Assembly (NCBI RefSeq): GCF_903853455.1
Contig: NZ_CAINTR010000049.1
Span: forward strand, 18,870 to 82,869
Direction: 5' to 3'
DNA: 64,000 nt
Source: an uncultured Magnetospirillum sp.
Lineage (GTDB): Bacteria; Pseudomonadota; Alphaproteobacteria; Rhodospirillales; Magnetospirillaceae
Shown: one piece after another, positions 25,842 through 33,564 of the stretch
How the letters are laid out: each line of letters begins with the position of its first letter
Numbering within the stretch: position 1 is the first letter of the stretch
The notes under the pieces: model-generated
Databases searched by the model: none
Seen by the model: only the letters and a program-made list of their open reading frames with translations
What the model was told of the DNA's origin: nothing
Position numbers and translations under genes: made by a program

Positions 25842-27524
25842 TCATCCTCCCACCACTCGCACGGCATGGCTGTCGGGCAGGGTGACCTCCTTGACCTTGG
25901 CGACGTGGTTGGCCACCACCTCCCAGATGGGCGGGCCTTGGGTGCCTTCGTTGACGCTGGCCCAGCCAGACACCACGTAGGAGCGCGCCGCGTCCAGCTT
26001 CTTGCCGGTCCGGGTCAGCCGCAGGTCGCCGAGGCGGCTGCCCATGGGCTTGGCGGGGTCGATGGCGAAGGCTAGGCCGCCGACCCGGACCATGTCGCCG
26101 CCCTGGCGGTAGTAGGGGTCGGGATGGAACAGGTTGTCGGCCACGTCCTCCAGGATGTCGCGCAGCATGGCGCCGGTCATCTCGGTGCGGTAGGTGTTGG
26201 GGTAGGTGATGGCGGTCTGGTTGAAGATGGCCTCGGTGGTGATGGCCTCGCCCGGCATCAGGGCCGCTCCCCAGCGGAAGCCGGGCGACAGGGCGATCTC
26301 GGCGTCGCGCTCGCTCAGCATGGCCTGACAGATCAGGTCGTCGAAGGTGCCGTTGAAATTGCCCCGCCGGCTCAGCAGCCCCCTGGTGTGGCCCACCACC
26401 CGCGACAGTTCCGCCGCATGGGGCGCCCGGATGCGCTCGATCAGCGCCGCCATCTCCGGGTCGGGGGCGATGGCGTCGGCCAGCACTGGAATCAGGCGGA
26501 AGGCATGGCGGACCACCCGCTTGTCCCTGACCTCCAGGTCGAGGCGGGCGAGGAACTTGCCGTGGGAGCCCGGCGCCACCAGCAAGGTGTCGCCCACCGG
26601 CACCACCGCTGGAATGGCGTCGTGTGTATGACCGGTCAGTATAACATCGATACCGGTGACGCGGGCCGCCATCTTGCGGTCCACGTCGAAGCCGTTATGG
26701 CTGGCCACCACCACCAGGTCGGCGCCCTTGGCGCGGGCCAGATCCACCTGCTTCCGCATGTCCTCCTCGCGGATGCCGAAGCTCCAGTGGGGCATCTGCC
26801 AGCGCGGATTGGCGACGGGGGTGTAGGGGAAGGCCTGACCGATCACCGCGATCCTGACGCCGCCGCGCTCGACCATGGTCTGGGCGGGGAAGACCTCCTC
26901 CTCCCACTCGGTGTCCTTGATGTTGGCGGCGAGGAAGGGGAAGGGCAGCTTGTCCACCAGCTCCTTGACCCGCGCCTCGCCATAGGTGAACTCCCAATGG
27001 GCGGTCATGGCCTCCACCCCCAGGAGGGTCTGGGCCTCCACCATGTCGGCGCCCAAAGTCTTCAGCGACGTATAGGACCCTTGCCAGGTATCGCCGGAAT
27101 CGATCAACAGGGTGTTGCCGGGGCGCTCGGCCCGGATCGCCTTGACCAGGGTGGCCATGCGGTCGAGCCCGCCGACCTTGCCGTAGGTGCGGGCCAGATG
27201 GACGAAGTCGTCGGCGGTGAAGGCGTAGGCCTCGGCGCTGCCGGGTTTGAGTCCGAACGCATTCATCATGGCCCGCGCCGGCAGGTGGGGGGCCAAGCCC
27301 CGATCGGCGCCGGCTCCCAGGTTGACCGCCGGCTCGCGGTACCACAGCGGCTTCAACTGGGCATGCAGGTCGGTGAAGGCCAGCAGGGTGACCTGCCCCA
27401 CCGGCTGGAACGCCAGCAGCGAGTCCTGGGTGATGGTCTGGCCGGCGGCGGCGCGGCCCAGCGGAACCGCGCCGCCCAGCGCCGTGGCGGCGGCCACCTG
27501 GAGGAAATCCCGACGGGTGAGCAT
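25842..27524 (-). CDS. soxB: Thiosulfohydrolase SoxB
   Basis: A 560-residue di-manganese enzyme that releases sulfate from the cysteine S-thiosulfonate on SoxY. A Tat signal (LTRRDFLQVAAATALGG) directs export. 5'-nucleotidase-family metal motifs are present: FTDLHAQ, IDSGDTWQGS, VVASHNGFD and LTGHTHD. The gene follows soxA by 13 bp. Length and motifs are typical. Confidence 0.96.
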   Translation of the reverse strand: MLTRRDFLQVAAATALGGAVPLGRAAAGQTITQDSLLAFQPVGQVTLLAFTDLHAQLKPLWYREPAVNLGAGADRGLAPHLPARAMMNAFGLKPGSAEAYAFTADDFVHLARTYGKVGGLDRMATLVKAIRAERPGNTLLIDSGDTWQGSYTSLKTLGADMVEAQTLLGVEAMTAHWEFTYGEARVKELVDKLPFPFLAANIKDTEWEEEVFPAQTMVERGGVRIAVIGQAFPYTPVANPRWQMPHWSFGIREEDMRKQVDLARAKGADLVVVASHNGFDVDRKMAARVTGIDVILTGHTHDAIPAVVPVGDTLLVAPGSHGKFLARLDLEVRDKRVVRHAFRLIPVLADAIAPDPEMAALIERIRAPHAAELSRVVGHTRGLLSRRGNFNGTFDDLICQAMLSERDAEIALSPGFRWGAALMPGEAITTEAIFNQTAITYPNTYRTEMTGAMLRDILEDVADNLFHPDPYYRQGGDMVRVGGLAFAIDPAKPMGSRLGDLRLTRTGKKLDAARSYVVSGWASVNEGTQGPPIWEVVANHVAKVKEVTLPDSHAVRVVGG

Positions 27525-27537
27525 GGGGCGGCTCCTG

Positions 27538-28356
27538 CTATTTCCGGACCGAGGGCGTTTCCACCAGAAGCCCCTGGGCGCGCCAGGCGAGATAGAGTTC
27601 CAGCGCCACGTATTCGAACGAGCCCAGCGGGTAAGGCTCCGCCCGGATCTCCTCGTTGCAGCCGGCCATCCGGCGGTGCAGCGAGCCCAGCTTCTGCCAT
27701 TTCAGCCGATAGGTGGGAAAGCCGTTGGTCATGCCCTGCGACAGCAGCTCGGTGCGGATGTGCTGGCCCCAGTGGTCCACGTGGCAATGGGCGCAGGCGA
27801 CGTCGTTGAGGCCGCGCCGCTCGTAATAGAACCGCCGGCCGGCGTCGAACCAGGGGGCGGCGGGACCATCGACCACCACCGAAACCGGCACGCCGCGCGA
27901 CTGCATCTTGACATAGGTGGTCATGGCCAGCAGCGGTTCGGACTCGTATTTCCACTCCGCCGCGCCCATGGCCTGGCTGCGGCAGAGATTGATGCGCTGC
28001 TCCAGGTTGACGACCTTGCGCTCGCCCGCGTCGTATTTGGGGTAGTGGGCGCCGGCGGTCGTCATGGTCTCCTCCGCCTTGCCGTGGCACGACGCGCAGG
28101 ACTTGCCGGCGGAGCCCTCGACCGTGCTCCACAGGGTCTCGCCCTTGCCCACCCACAGCATGGCGGGGTTCATGAAGTCGTCGTCCTGCATGGCGCGGGT
28201 TTCGGGCTCGGCGAAGGTGTAGCCCGAGCGCTTGTCGCCCGAGATGTACTTGGCCATGGCCGGGTCCTTGGGGTCGAACGGCGGATCGGCCCAGGCCGGC
28301 GACCGGACCGCCAGCACCAGCGCCAGGACCGCCAGGATGGTGCGCGCCGCCCTCAT
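27538..28356 (-). CDS. soxA: L-cysteine S-thiosulfotransferase subunit SoxA, diheme cytochrome c
   Basis: A 272-residue periplasmic cytochrome with a signal peptide (about 1-23). Two CXXCH heme sites are seen, CASCH and CAHCH, so this is the diheme SoxA type. The conserved catalytic cysteine that ligates the active heme is in RRMAGCNEEIRAEP near the C-terminus. With SoxX it couples thiosulfate to the SoxY cysteine. Its stop region abuts soxB, and soxZ lies 1 bp upstream. Confidence 0.96.
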   Translation of the reverse strand: MRAARTILAVLALVLAVRSPAWADPPFDPKDPAMAKYISGDKRSGYTFAEPETRAMQDDDFMNPAMLWVGKGETLWSTVEGSAGKSCASCHGKAEETMTTAGAHYPKYDAGERKVVNLEQRINLCRSQAMGAAEWKYESEPLLAMTTYVKMQSRGVPVSVVVDGPAAPWFDAGRRFYYERRGLNDVACAHCHVDHWGQHIRTELLSQGMTNGFPTYRLKWQKLGSLHRRMAGCNEEIRAEPYPLGSFEYVALELYLAWRAQGLLVETPSVRK

Positions 28357-28357
28357 C

Positions 28358-28678
28358 TCACGTCACCGTCAGGGGGCGCGACAGGCCGTAAACCGAGCCG
28401 TCGTCGTCGGTCCACTTGAACTCCAGCGTGCCGCTTTCCGTCGCGGTGAAGAAGAAGTTCAGCGCCGGGTTGGCCGAAATGGCCGGGGCCAGCTCGGCGC
28501 TGAACAGCATCTTGCCGTTCAGGGTGCAGGCGAAGGCGTTGATGATCTTGCGCGGCACCACCTTGCCGGCAGCATCCTTGCGCTGGCCCGATTCCATGTC
28601 GTGGTCGATCATGGTCTTGACCTCGAGGATGTCGCCCTTGGCGGCGGTCTCGTTGAACTTAACCTTGGGAGTGGGCAT
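28358..28678 (-). CDS. soxZ: Sulfur carrier complex subunit SoxZ
   Basis: A 106-residue immunoglobulin-like protein that forms the SoxYZ carrier. Recognisable segments are MIDHDMESGQRKD, IINAFACTLNGK and NPALNFFFTATESG. There is no signal peptide, as expected, because SoxZ is co-exported with Tat-targeted SoxY. Confidence 0.95.
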   Translation of the reverse strand: MPTPKVKFNETAAKGDILEVKTMIDHDMESGQRKDAAGKVVPRKIINAFACTLNGKMLFSAELAPAISANPALNFFFTATESGTLEFKWTDDDGSVYGLSRPLTVT

Positions 28679-28699
28679 GTGAGGGGGAACTCCTGTATC

Positions 28700-29167
28700 T
28701 CAGCCGCCGCAGCCGCCGACGGTGACCTTCACTTCCTTGCGGCCCTCCAGGGCGGTGCCGTCCGACAGCACCGCGATGGCCCGCACCTCCTGGGTCTTGG
28801 CCAGGCGCATGCGGGCGTAGACCTCGGCCTTGCCGGTGGGGGTGAAGTGGAAACTGGCCACCTGCGGCGCCGGATTGCCCTCGGCGACCACGTGGATGGC
28901 GGTCACCGAATTGCCCGCGACCATGGGATGGTCCACCGAGACGGTGAACGGCACGGTGTTGCCGTTCTCGGCGATCTCGGGAAGCTTGATCTTGACCCGG
29001 GCGTCCATCTGCGGCTTGGCGCCGCCGGCCAGCTTGGCGATCAGCTCGTCGGCCTCGGCGCGGGTGGCCTCGGCCGCCTTGGGGGCCAGGACCAGGGCGC
29101 AGGCGCCCGCCGACAGGCCCAGCACGACGGTGCGGCGGCCGATCGACGCGGAAGGGGATGTGCTCAT
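28700..29167 (-). CDS. soxY: Sulfur carrier complex subunit SoxY
   Basis: A 155-residue protein whose C-terminal swinging arm ends GGCGG, carrying the cysteine that bears sulfur intermediates. The N-terminus has a twin-arginine-type signal (IGRRTVVLGLSAG). The ATG at 29167 is preferred because GAGAGG precedes it; the in-frame ATG at 29179 overlaps the soxX stop as ATGA but lacks a ribosome-binding site. It sits between soxX and soxZ in the usual order. Confidence 0.95.
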   Translation of the reverse strand: MSTSPSASIGRRTVVLGLSAGACALVLAPKAAEATRAEADELIAKLAGGAKPQMDARVKIKLPEIAENGNTVPFTVSVDHPMVAGNSVTAIHVVAEGNPAPQVASFHFTPTGKAEVYARMRLAKTQEVRAIAVLSDGTALEGRKEVKVTVGGCGG

Positions 29168-29175
29168 GGAGCCTC

Positions 29176-29568
29176 TCATTTCAGGGTCAGCAGATAGGCG
29201 ACCACATCGGCCACGTCCTGTCGGGTCAGGATGGTCTGGCCCTGCCAGTCCTTGGCGACCCGGTGCAGGTCGGTCTTGAAGAAGGACGGCATGATGGTGT
29301 CGGGATTGATGGTCTTGGGATCGACGATGCGGGCGGCAAGCTCGGTGGCGCCGAGGCGCGAGCCGACAGTGGAGAGGTCGGGGCCGATGTCGCCGTGATC
29401 CGGTTCTTCCGGGATCGGCAGATGATGGCAGGCCAGACAGTTGCCCTTGCCGATCACCGCGACGCGGCCACGCCCGGCGTCGCCCGGCATTTCCGCCCAG
29501 GCGGCGGCGGTCCAGGCGACAAGCATGGCGCAGGCCATGGCATGTCGCATCCAGGGTGTCGCAGGCAT
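29176..29568 (-). CDS. soxX: Cytochrome c SoxX
   Basis: A 130-residue monoheme cytochrome subunit of SoxAX. Signal peptide at about 1-25; the heme site is CLACH and the methionine ligand is probably in DTIMPSFF. The ATG at 29568 is chosen because GGGAGGTGCC directly precedes it. A longer frame starts at 29613 but its first residues (MKCNKKKRRKAS) are not signal-like and overlap an operator-like palindrome. It is the first gene of soxXYZAB. Confidence 0.93.
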   Translation of the reverse strand: MPATPWMRHAMACAMLVAWTAAAWAEMPGDAGRGRVAVIGKGNCLACHHLPIPEEPDHGDIGPDLSTVGSRLGATELAARIVDPKTINPDTIMPSFFKTDLHRVAKDWQGQTILTRQDVADVVAYLLTLK

Positions 29569-29598
29569 GGCACCTCCCGATGCTTTTCGCCGTTTTTT

Positions 29599-29620
29599 CT
29601 TATTACATTTCACTAATAAG
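29599..29620. promoter_or_regulatory. Inverted repeat upstream of soxX, candidate operator
   Basis: CTTATTA and TAATAAG form a perfect 7-bp inverted repeat separated by 8 bp, in an AT-rich patch 31 bp upstream of the soxX start. The symmetry and spacing suit a dimeric winged-helix regulator. ArsR-family SoxR/BigR-type repressors control sox genes in other alphaproteobacteria, but no regulator gene is encoded here. Confidence 0.5.
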
Positions 29621-29640
29621 AGTGGCCTGACAAGAGGGAC

Positions 29641-30165
29641 TTAGGTCTGGTGATGCAGCGGCGTGCCGGTGGGAACCTTGATCCGCAAGCCGGGAGTGGG
29701 GATCAGGGCGATGAACCGATTCCGCGCCATGATCGAGCGGTTTTGCAGCAGCGTGCCGTGACTGGCCAGCAGCGCCAGGCTGTTCAGACCGAACAGCGCC
29801 ATGCTGACCCGCATGGCGGTGTCGCCCAGGGCCGCCATCAGGGGGATGGCGAACAGGACGGGCAACAGCGCGTACAGGAAGGTGTCGCGCCAGCGGCGGA
29901 CACGGACCACCGCCGCCGCCAGATAGGCCACCGGCGAGGCCAGAACCAGATCCACCCCGCCGCGTCGCACCATCTGGCTCGCCACGGCGGCGGCGGCGGC
30001 CGGCAGCCCCTCGAAGACGGCGTCCAGGGTCAGCCCGTCCGGCGAGGGAACGAAGGTGGCGCGCAAGGCGTCGGACGGCCATTGCGCCCGCGGGATGGCC
30101 GGGCGGATTTGGGTATAGACGGCGCGCGAGAAGGCCGATTCGGGCTGGAGAATCTCGTTGATCAT
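29641..30165 (-). CDS. Hypothetical membrane protein upstream of soxX
   Basis: About 174 residues from the ATG at 30165 (MINEILQPES). The N-terminal ~90 residues look soluble. Two hydrophobic segments follow (in TFLYALLPVLFAIPLMAALG and SMALFGLNSLALLAS) and the C-terminus is basic. The frame extends upstream to a TTG at 30222, which has no ribosome-binding site; neither start is strongly supported. No family is recognised. It could be transcribed ahead of soxX, but the operator-like palindrome in between argues for separate control. Confidence 0.55.
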   Translation of the reverse strand: MINEILQPESAFSRAVYTQIRPAIPRAQWPSDALRATFVPSPDGLTLDAVFEGLPAAAAAVASQMVRRGGVDLVLASPVAYLAAAVVRVRRWRDTFLYALLPVLFAIPLMAALGDTAMRVSMALFGLNSLALLASHGTLLQNRSIMARNRFIALIPTPGLRIKVPTGTPLHHQT

Positions 30166-30231
30166 TCCGGTGCCGCGAGGAAAGAGAACGGGCACTGTGC
30201 CACGTTGCCTGGTGACGGCCAAGGAGATTGG

Positions 30232-31983
30232 CTAATCGGTCAGGGTTTCGACTGCGCGGCCGTCTGCTGTTTCGATAGCGCCTCGGATCCTGGCCGGCGG
30301 CAGCGTGATGGTGGCGGTGGTTCCCCGGCCGGGGGCGCTATCCAGCGTCAGCGTTCCGCCGTGAAGTTCGACGATGCGGCAGGTCAGCGGCAGCCCCAGA
30401 CCGGTACCCTCGATGGCGCGGGTGGATGGCCCGCTCACCCGCCCGAACAGGGTCATGGCGGTTTCCAGGTCCTCGGCGCTCATGCCGATGCCGTTGTCGG
30501 CGACGGCGAGGACGCAGTGGCCGCCGGGATCGACCCGCGACGTGATCGCGACCCAGCCGCCGGGGTGGTTGTACTTGATGGCGTTGGTGCAGAGGTTGAG
30601 GATCGCCTGGATCAGGCGGCGGCGATCCGCCCACAGCCGCAGTCCCTCGGGCGCGATGGCGGCGCTCAGGGCGATGCCGGCGTACTCGGCGCGGGGAAGC
30701 GCCATGGCCAGGGCCTCGGCGACCATTTCGGCCAGGTCGAAATCGCTGTCGTCGAGGCGGAGTTGGCCGGCATCGACGGCGGCGCTGTCCAGCAGGTCGT
30801 TGACCAGTGCCAGCAGGTGGTGTCCCGACCGATGGATGTCCTTGACATATTCGACCTGACGCGCGGGCATCGGTCCGTGCAGCCATGACAGCAGGGCGTC
30901 GGAATAGCCGATGATGGCGTTCAAGGGAGTCCGCAATTCGTGGGAGATGGAGGTCAGGAAGGCCGACCGCGCCTCCATCAGCCGCTGCAACTCGGCGGTG
31001 CGCTCGGTGACGCGCTGGTCGAGAACCCGGGCGCCGCTCTCCAGGGTAGCGATCAGGCGCAGCAGCAGGGCGGCGGCGACAACCACCACCAGGGTGAAGC
31101 CGCTGATCAGCGCCAGCGCCAACCAGACCTGCCGCCACCATGGCGCCAGAACTTCGGGCATGGTCTGCGAGACCACCACCACCATGCCGTCGGGCATGAT
31201 GCTCCGGTAGACGCTCAGCCGTTCCTGGCCGTCGACCTTGGAGACGGTGGTGTAGACACCTTCCGGCCCCCGCGGCACCATTTCCCGGAACAGATAGCCG
31301 TCGGCCACCGACCGGCCGAGGCTGCCGGGGACCGACGGCGAACGCGCCAGCAGGATGGCGTCGGACCGAAACAGCGCGATGGCGCTGCCCTTGCCGTGGC
31401 GGATGCCGTCGAAGATGCGTTCCAGCGCCGGGATGTGAATGGCGGCCAGCAGGACGGCAATGCGGTTGCCCGGGTCGGTCATGCGCAGCGACATCGGGAT
31501 GAACCATTCTCCCGAGGTGCGGCCCCGCACCGGGGCGGAAATGGTGGGGCGCCCGACCTTGGCGTCGCGGACATAGTCCCGGTCACCGACTGGAACCGGC
31601 GACCGGTTGGGGGAATAGGGAAGGATCACGGACATGTCGGCGTGGTCGATGACGACCACGTCGAGGCCGCCGCCCACATGGTCGAGCAACCGGGTCACCC
31701 GCTTGGCGACCAGCGGGCCGTTGAGCATGTCGATCTCCCCATCGGTCAGGGAGATGATCTGCTCCAGCGAATCCAGGAAAATATCGGTCAGGGAAAGCAG
31801 GCGCTGGGTCTGGTCGGCGGCGGCGAGGCAAAGGCGGGTCATCTCCTGCTCCGCCGTGAACAGGGTCTGCCGGTAATCCCGCCACAGCCAAGCGGCCGTG
31901 ACTCCCCAGGCGATCGCCATCACGGCCACCACCGAGGCGATCACGGCTAGCCGTGTTCTCTTGTAACCCTTTAGTATTGGCAT
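30232..31983 (-). CDS. Membrane sensor histidine kinase
   Basis: A 583-residue kinase. A first membrane span (about 12-34) leads into a ~250-residue periplasmic sensor with a dCache-like pattern (VGDRDYVRDAK), then a second span (about 286-310). A dimerisation/phosphoacceptor domain follows with SISHELRTPLNAIIGYSD (His348). The ATP-binding domain has N box NLCTNAIKYN, G1 VADNGIGM and G2 EGTGLGLPL. No response regulator is adjacent, so it is an orphan kinase. The ligand is unknown; closeness to sox is suggestive but they are separate transcripts. Confidence 0.9.
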   Translation of the reverse strand: MPILKGYKRTRLAVIASVVAVMAIAWGVTAAWLWRDYRQTLFTAEQEMTRLCLAAADQTQRLLSLTDIFLDSLEQIISLTDGEIDMLNGPLVAKRVTRLLDHVGGGLDVVVIDHADMSVILPYSPNRSPVPVGDRDYVRDAKVGRPTISAPVRGRTSGEWFIPMSLRMTDPGNRIAVLLAAIHIPALERIFDGIRHGKGSAIALFRSDAILLARSPSVPGSLGRSVADGYLFREMVPRGPEGVYTTVSKVDGQERLSVYRSIMPDGMVVVVSQTMPEVLAPWWRQVWLALALISGFTLVVVVAAALLLRLIATLESGARVLDQRVTERTAELQRLMEARSAFLTSISHELRTPLNAIIGYSDALLSWLHGPMPARQVEYVKDIHRSGHHLLALVNDLLDSAAVDAGQLRLDDSDFDLAEMVAEALAMALPRAEYAGIALSAAIAPEGLRLWADRRRLIQAILNLCTNAIKYNHPGGWVAITSRVDPGGHCVLAVADNGIGMSAEDLETAMTLFGRVSGPSTRAIEGTGLGLPLTCRIVELHGGTLTLDSAPGRGTTATITLPPARIRGAIETADGRAVETLTD

Positions 31984-32012
31984 TGCCGCCCGAATTCCAA
32001 CCCAGGATTAAA

Positions 32013-32040
32013 TAGTTACAAAATACAATATCACTATCAA
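32013..32040 (-). promoter_or_regulatory. Candidate sigma-70 promoter of the histidine kinase gene
   Basis: On the minus strand TTGATA (32040-32035) and TAACTA (32018-32013) are spaced by 16 bp in an AT-rich stretch upstream of the start at 31983. Confidence 0.4.
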
Positions 32041-32132
32041 CGGAAATGGAGGGGCCAGACATGCGGAGGGCATCGGGGTTAATACGGAAGAATGACTTGC
32101 CCGAAAATTCCGCCCTCGGGCCAAAACGGAAA

Positions 32133-32153
32133 GGGGCGCCCCGAGAGCGCCCC
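32133..32153 (-). terminator. Second hairpin downstream of rpmG
   Basis: GGGGCGC and GCGCCCC arms (7 bp) enclose a 7-nt loop. On the minus strand the stem is followed by TTTCCGTTTT. It is a likely backup terminator after the stronger one at 32171-32196. Confidence 0.5.
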
Positions 32154-32170
32154 TAAACCCGATGACCGGT

Positions 32171-32196
32171 AAAATCCGCGCGGCCTTGGCCGCGCG
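32171..32196 (-). terminator. Rho-independent terminator of rpmG
   Basis: The stem CGCGCGGCC/GGCCGCGCG (32177-32196) is followed on the minus strand by GATTTT. It begins 4 bp after the rpmG stop codon. Confidence 0.7.
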
Positions 32197-32200
32197 CAGC

Positions 32201-32368
32201 TTACTTGATCTTGGCTTCCTTGAACTGGACGTGCTTGCGCACGACCGGATCGTACTTGCGGAACTCCAGCTTTTCGGTCGTCTTGCGTGGGTTCTTTTTC
32301 GCCACGTAGAAGAAGCCCGTCCCGGCGGAGCTCAGGAGCTTGATGAGAATAGTGGCTGGCTTGGCCAT
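32201..32368 (-). CDS. rpmG: 50S ribosomal protein L33
   Basis: A 55-residue ribosomal protein, [20 protein letters not shown] at the N-terminus and [14 protein letters not shown] at the C-terminus. It lacks the CXXC pairs of zinc-binding L33, so it is the zinc-independent form. It is single, with its own promoter and terminators. Confidence 0.96.
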   Translation of the reverse strand: MAKPATILIKLLSSAGTGFFYVAKKNPRKTTEKLEFRKYDPVVRKHVQFKEAKIK

Positions 32369-32413
32369 GACGAAAATCCCGACAGACGTTGGTGATCGAA
32401 ACTCAGGGGGCGC

Positions 32414-32441
32414 ACCATACTGATCCCGCCAACAGAGTCAA
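32414..32441 (-). promoter_or_regulatory. Sigma-70 promoter of rpmG
   Basis: On the minus strand TTGACT (32441-32436) and TATGGT (32419-32414) are spaced by 16 bp. Predicted initiation is near 32407, giving a ~40-nt leader to the rpmG ATG at 32368. Confidence 0.55.
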
Positions 32442-32470
32442 GGGTAAAGCGGGTTTTGATGCCCGTTCCG

Positions 32471-33508
32471 TCAGAACAGCTCCATGTCGCCGACGGCGTG
32501 GTCCTCCTCGGGGGTCAGCTTGCCGTCGTCGAGCAACTGCTCGTAGGACCCGACCTGATCGCGGCCATGCTCCTTGGCGTAGTAAAGCGCCTTGTCGGCG
32601 CTGCCGATCGCCACCGACGGCAGGTCGTCCGACTGGATGCGGACGAAGCCGATGCTGACGGTGACCTTGCCCACCTGGGGAAAGGCGAAGGCGGCGACGG
32701 TGGCGCGGAAACGCTTGAACACCGCCGCCGCGTTCGTGAAGACGGTGGGGGCCAGCAGCACCACGAACTCCTCGCCGCCGAAGCGGAACAAAAGATCCTC
32801 GCCGCGGAAGGCCTTGCGCATCAGCGCCGCCATCAGCAGCAGGACCTCGTCGCCGAAGACATGGCCGAACGTGTCGTTGACCCGCTTGAAATGGTCGATG
32901 TCGATGATGCCCAGCCAGTGATGCTCGCCAGCCAGATGCCGGTGGCGGCGGTCGTCGGTGAACGGCACTTCCAGATGGCGCGAATTGGCGACGATCCGGC
33001 TGAAATTCTCGTCGAAGGTCTTGCGGTTCTTCAGCCCGGTCAAGGTGTCGCGGGCGGCGTCGCGCAGAATGGCCAGATAGTTGCGGTAAATGGCGGCGAA
33101 GCCGCCGATCAGACCCAATTGCTCGGTGCGGCCGGCCGGCGACAGGGTCACCAGGAAGGCGCAGACGGTGCCGCGGTCGTCGACGATGGCCAGGGCGCGC
33201 CGCATGCTGCCGTCGGGCTGGGGGACGGCCCGGGTTCCGCCCGTCGCCAGGCATTCCAGCAACAGGGTGTCGGTGCCGATCTCGGTCATCTGTTCGGGCG
33301 GGGCGAAGCCGTCATGGGCGGTCACCGCCACATAATCGATGTAGATGCCGGTGGTGGCGTGGGTGGGGCGGCAGATGCCGCAGAACGCCAGACCGGCCAA
33401 GTCGGCCAGGGTCGATACCAGACTGTCTTCCAGATGCTGCTGACTGCGCTGCTCGGTAATGCGAACCACCGACGACAACACTGATTCCGGCGTGATCGAC
33501 CTGTCCAT
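32471..33508 (-). CDS. Diguanylate cyclase (GGDEF domain)
   Basis: A 345-residue soluble protein. Residues 1-150 form an uncharacterised, possibly GAF-like sensor region with CGIC and an HDG. Residues 155-325 form a GGDEF domain: DTLTGLKNRKTFDENF, then the active-site GGEEF at 244-248. An RGED five residues upstream matches the RxxD inhibitory I-site, so product inhibition by c-di-GMP is expected. The ATG at 33508 follows AAGGG; an in-frame ATG at 33553 is less likely. It makes c-di-GMP, which could affect motility genes nearby. Confidence 0.92.
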   Translation of the reverse strand: MDRSITPESVLSSVVRITEQRSQQHLEDSLVSTLADLAGLAFCGICRPTHATTGIYIDYVAVTAHDGFAPPEQMTEIGTDTLLLECLATGGTRAVPQPDGSMRRALAIVDDRGTVCAFLVTLSPAGRTEQLGLIGGFAAIYRNYLAILRDAARDTLTGLKNRKTFDENFSRIVANSRHLEVPFTDDRRHRHLAGEHHWLGIIDIDHFKRVNDTFGHVFGDEVLLLMAALMRKAFRGEDLLFRFGGEEFVVLLAPTVFTNAAAVFKRFRATVAAFAFPQVGKVTVSIGFVRIQSDDLPSVAIGSADKALYYAKEHGRDQVGSYEQLLDDGKLTPEEDHAVGDMELF

Positions 33509-33535
33509 ATTTAACCCTTGGTTCTGCGGCCCTGG

Positions 33536-33564
33536 ATATGGATCACTCGGCATCGGGGAGTCAA
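33536..33564 (-). promoter_or_regulatory. Candidate promoter of the diguanylate cyclase gene
   Basis: On the minus strand TTGACT (33564-33559) is followed after 17 bp by CCATAT (or CATATC at 18 bp), between the protease stop and the cyclase start. Confidence 0.4.

Noticed and set aside
32133..32196. Tandem palindromes considered as a CRISPR-like or repeat array
   Set aside because: Only two unrelated hairpins, placed just after rpmG with T-rich ends; they are terminators.
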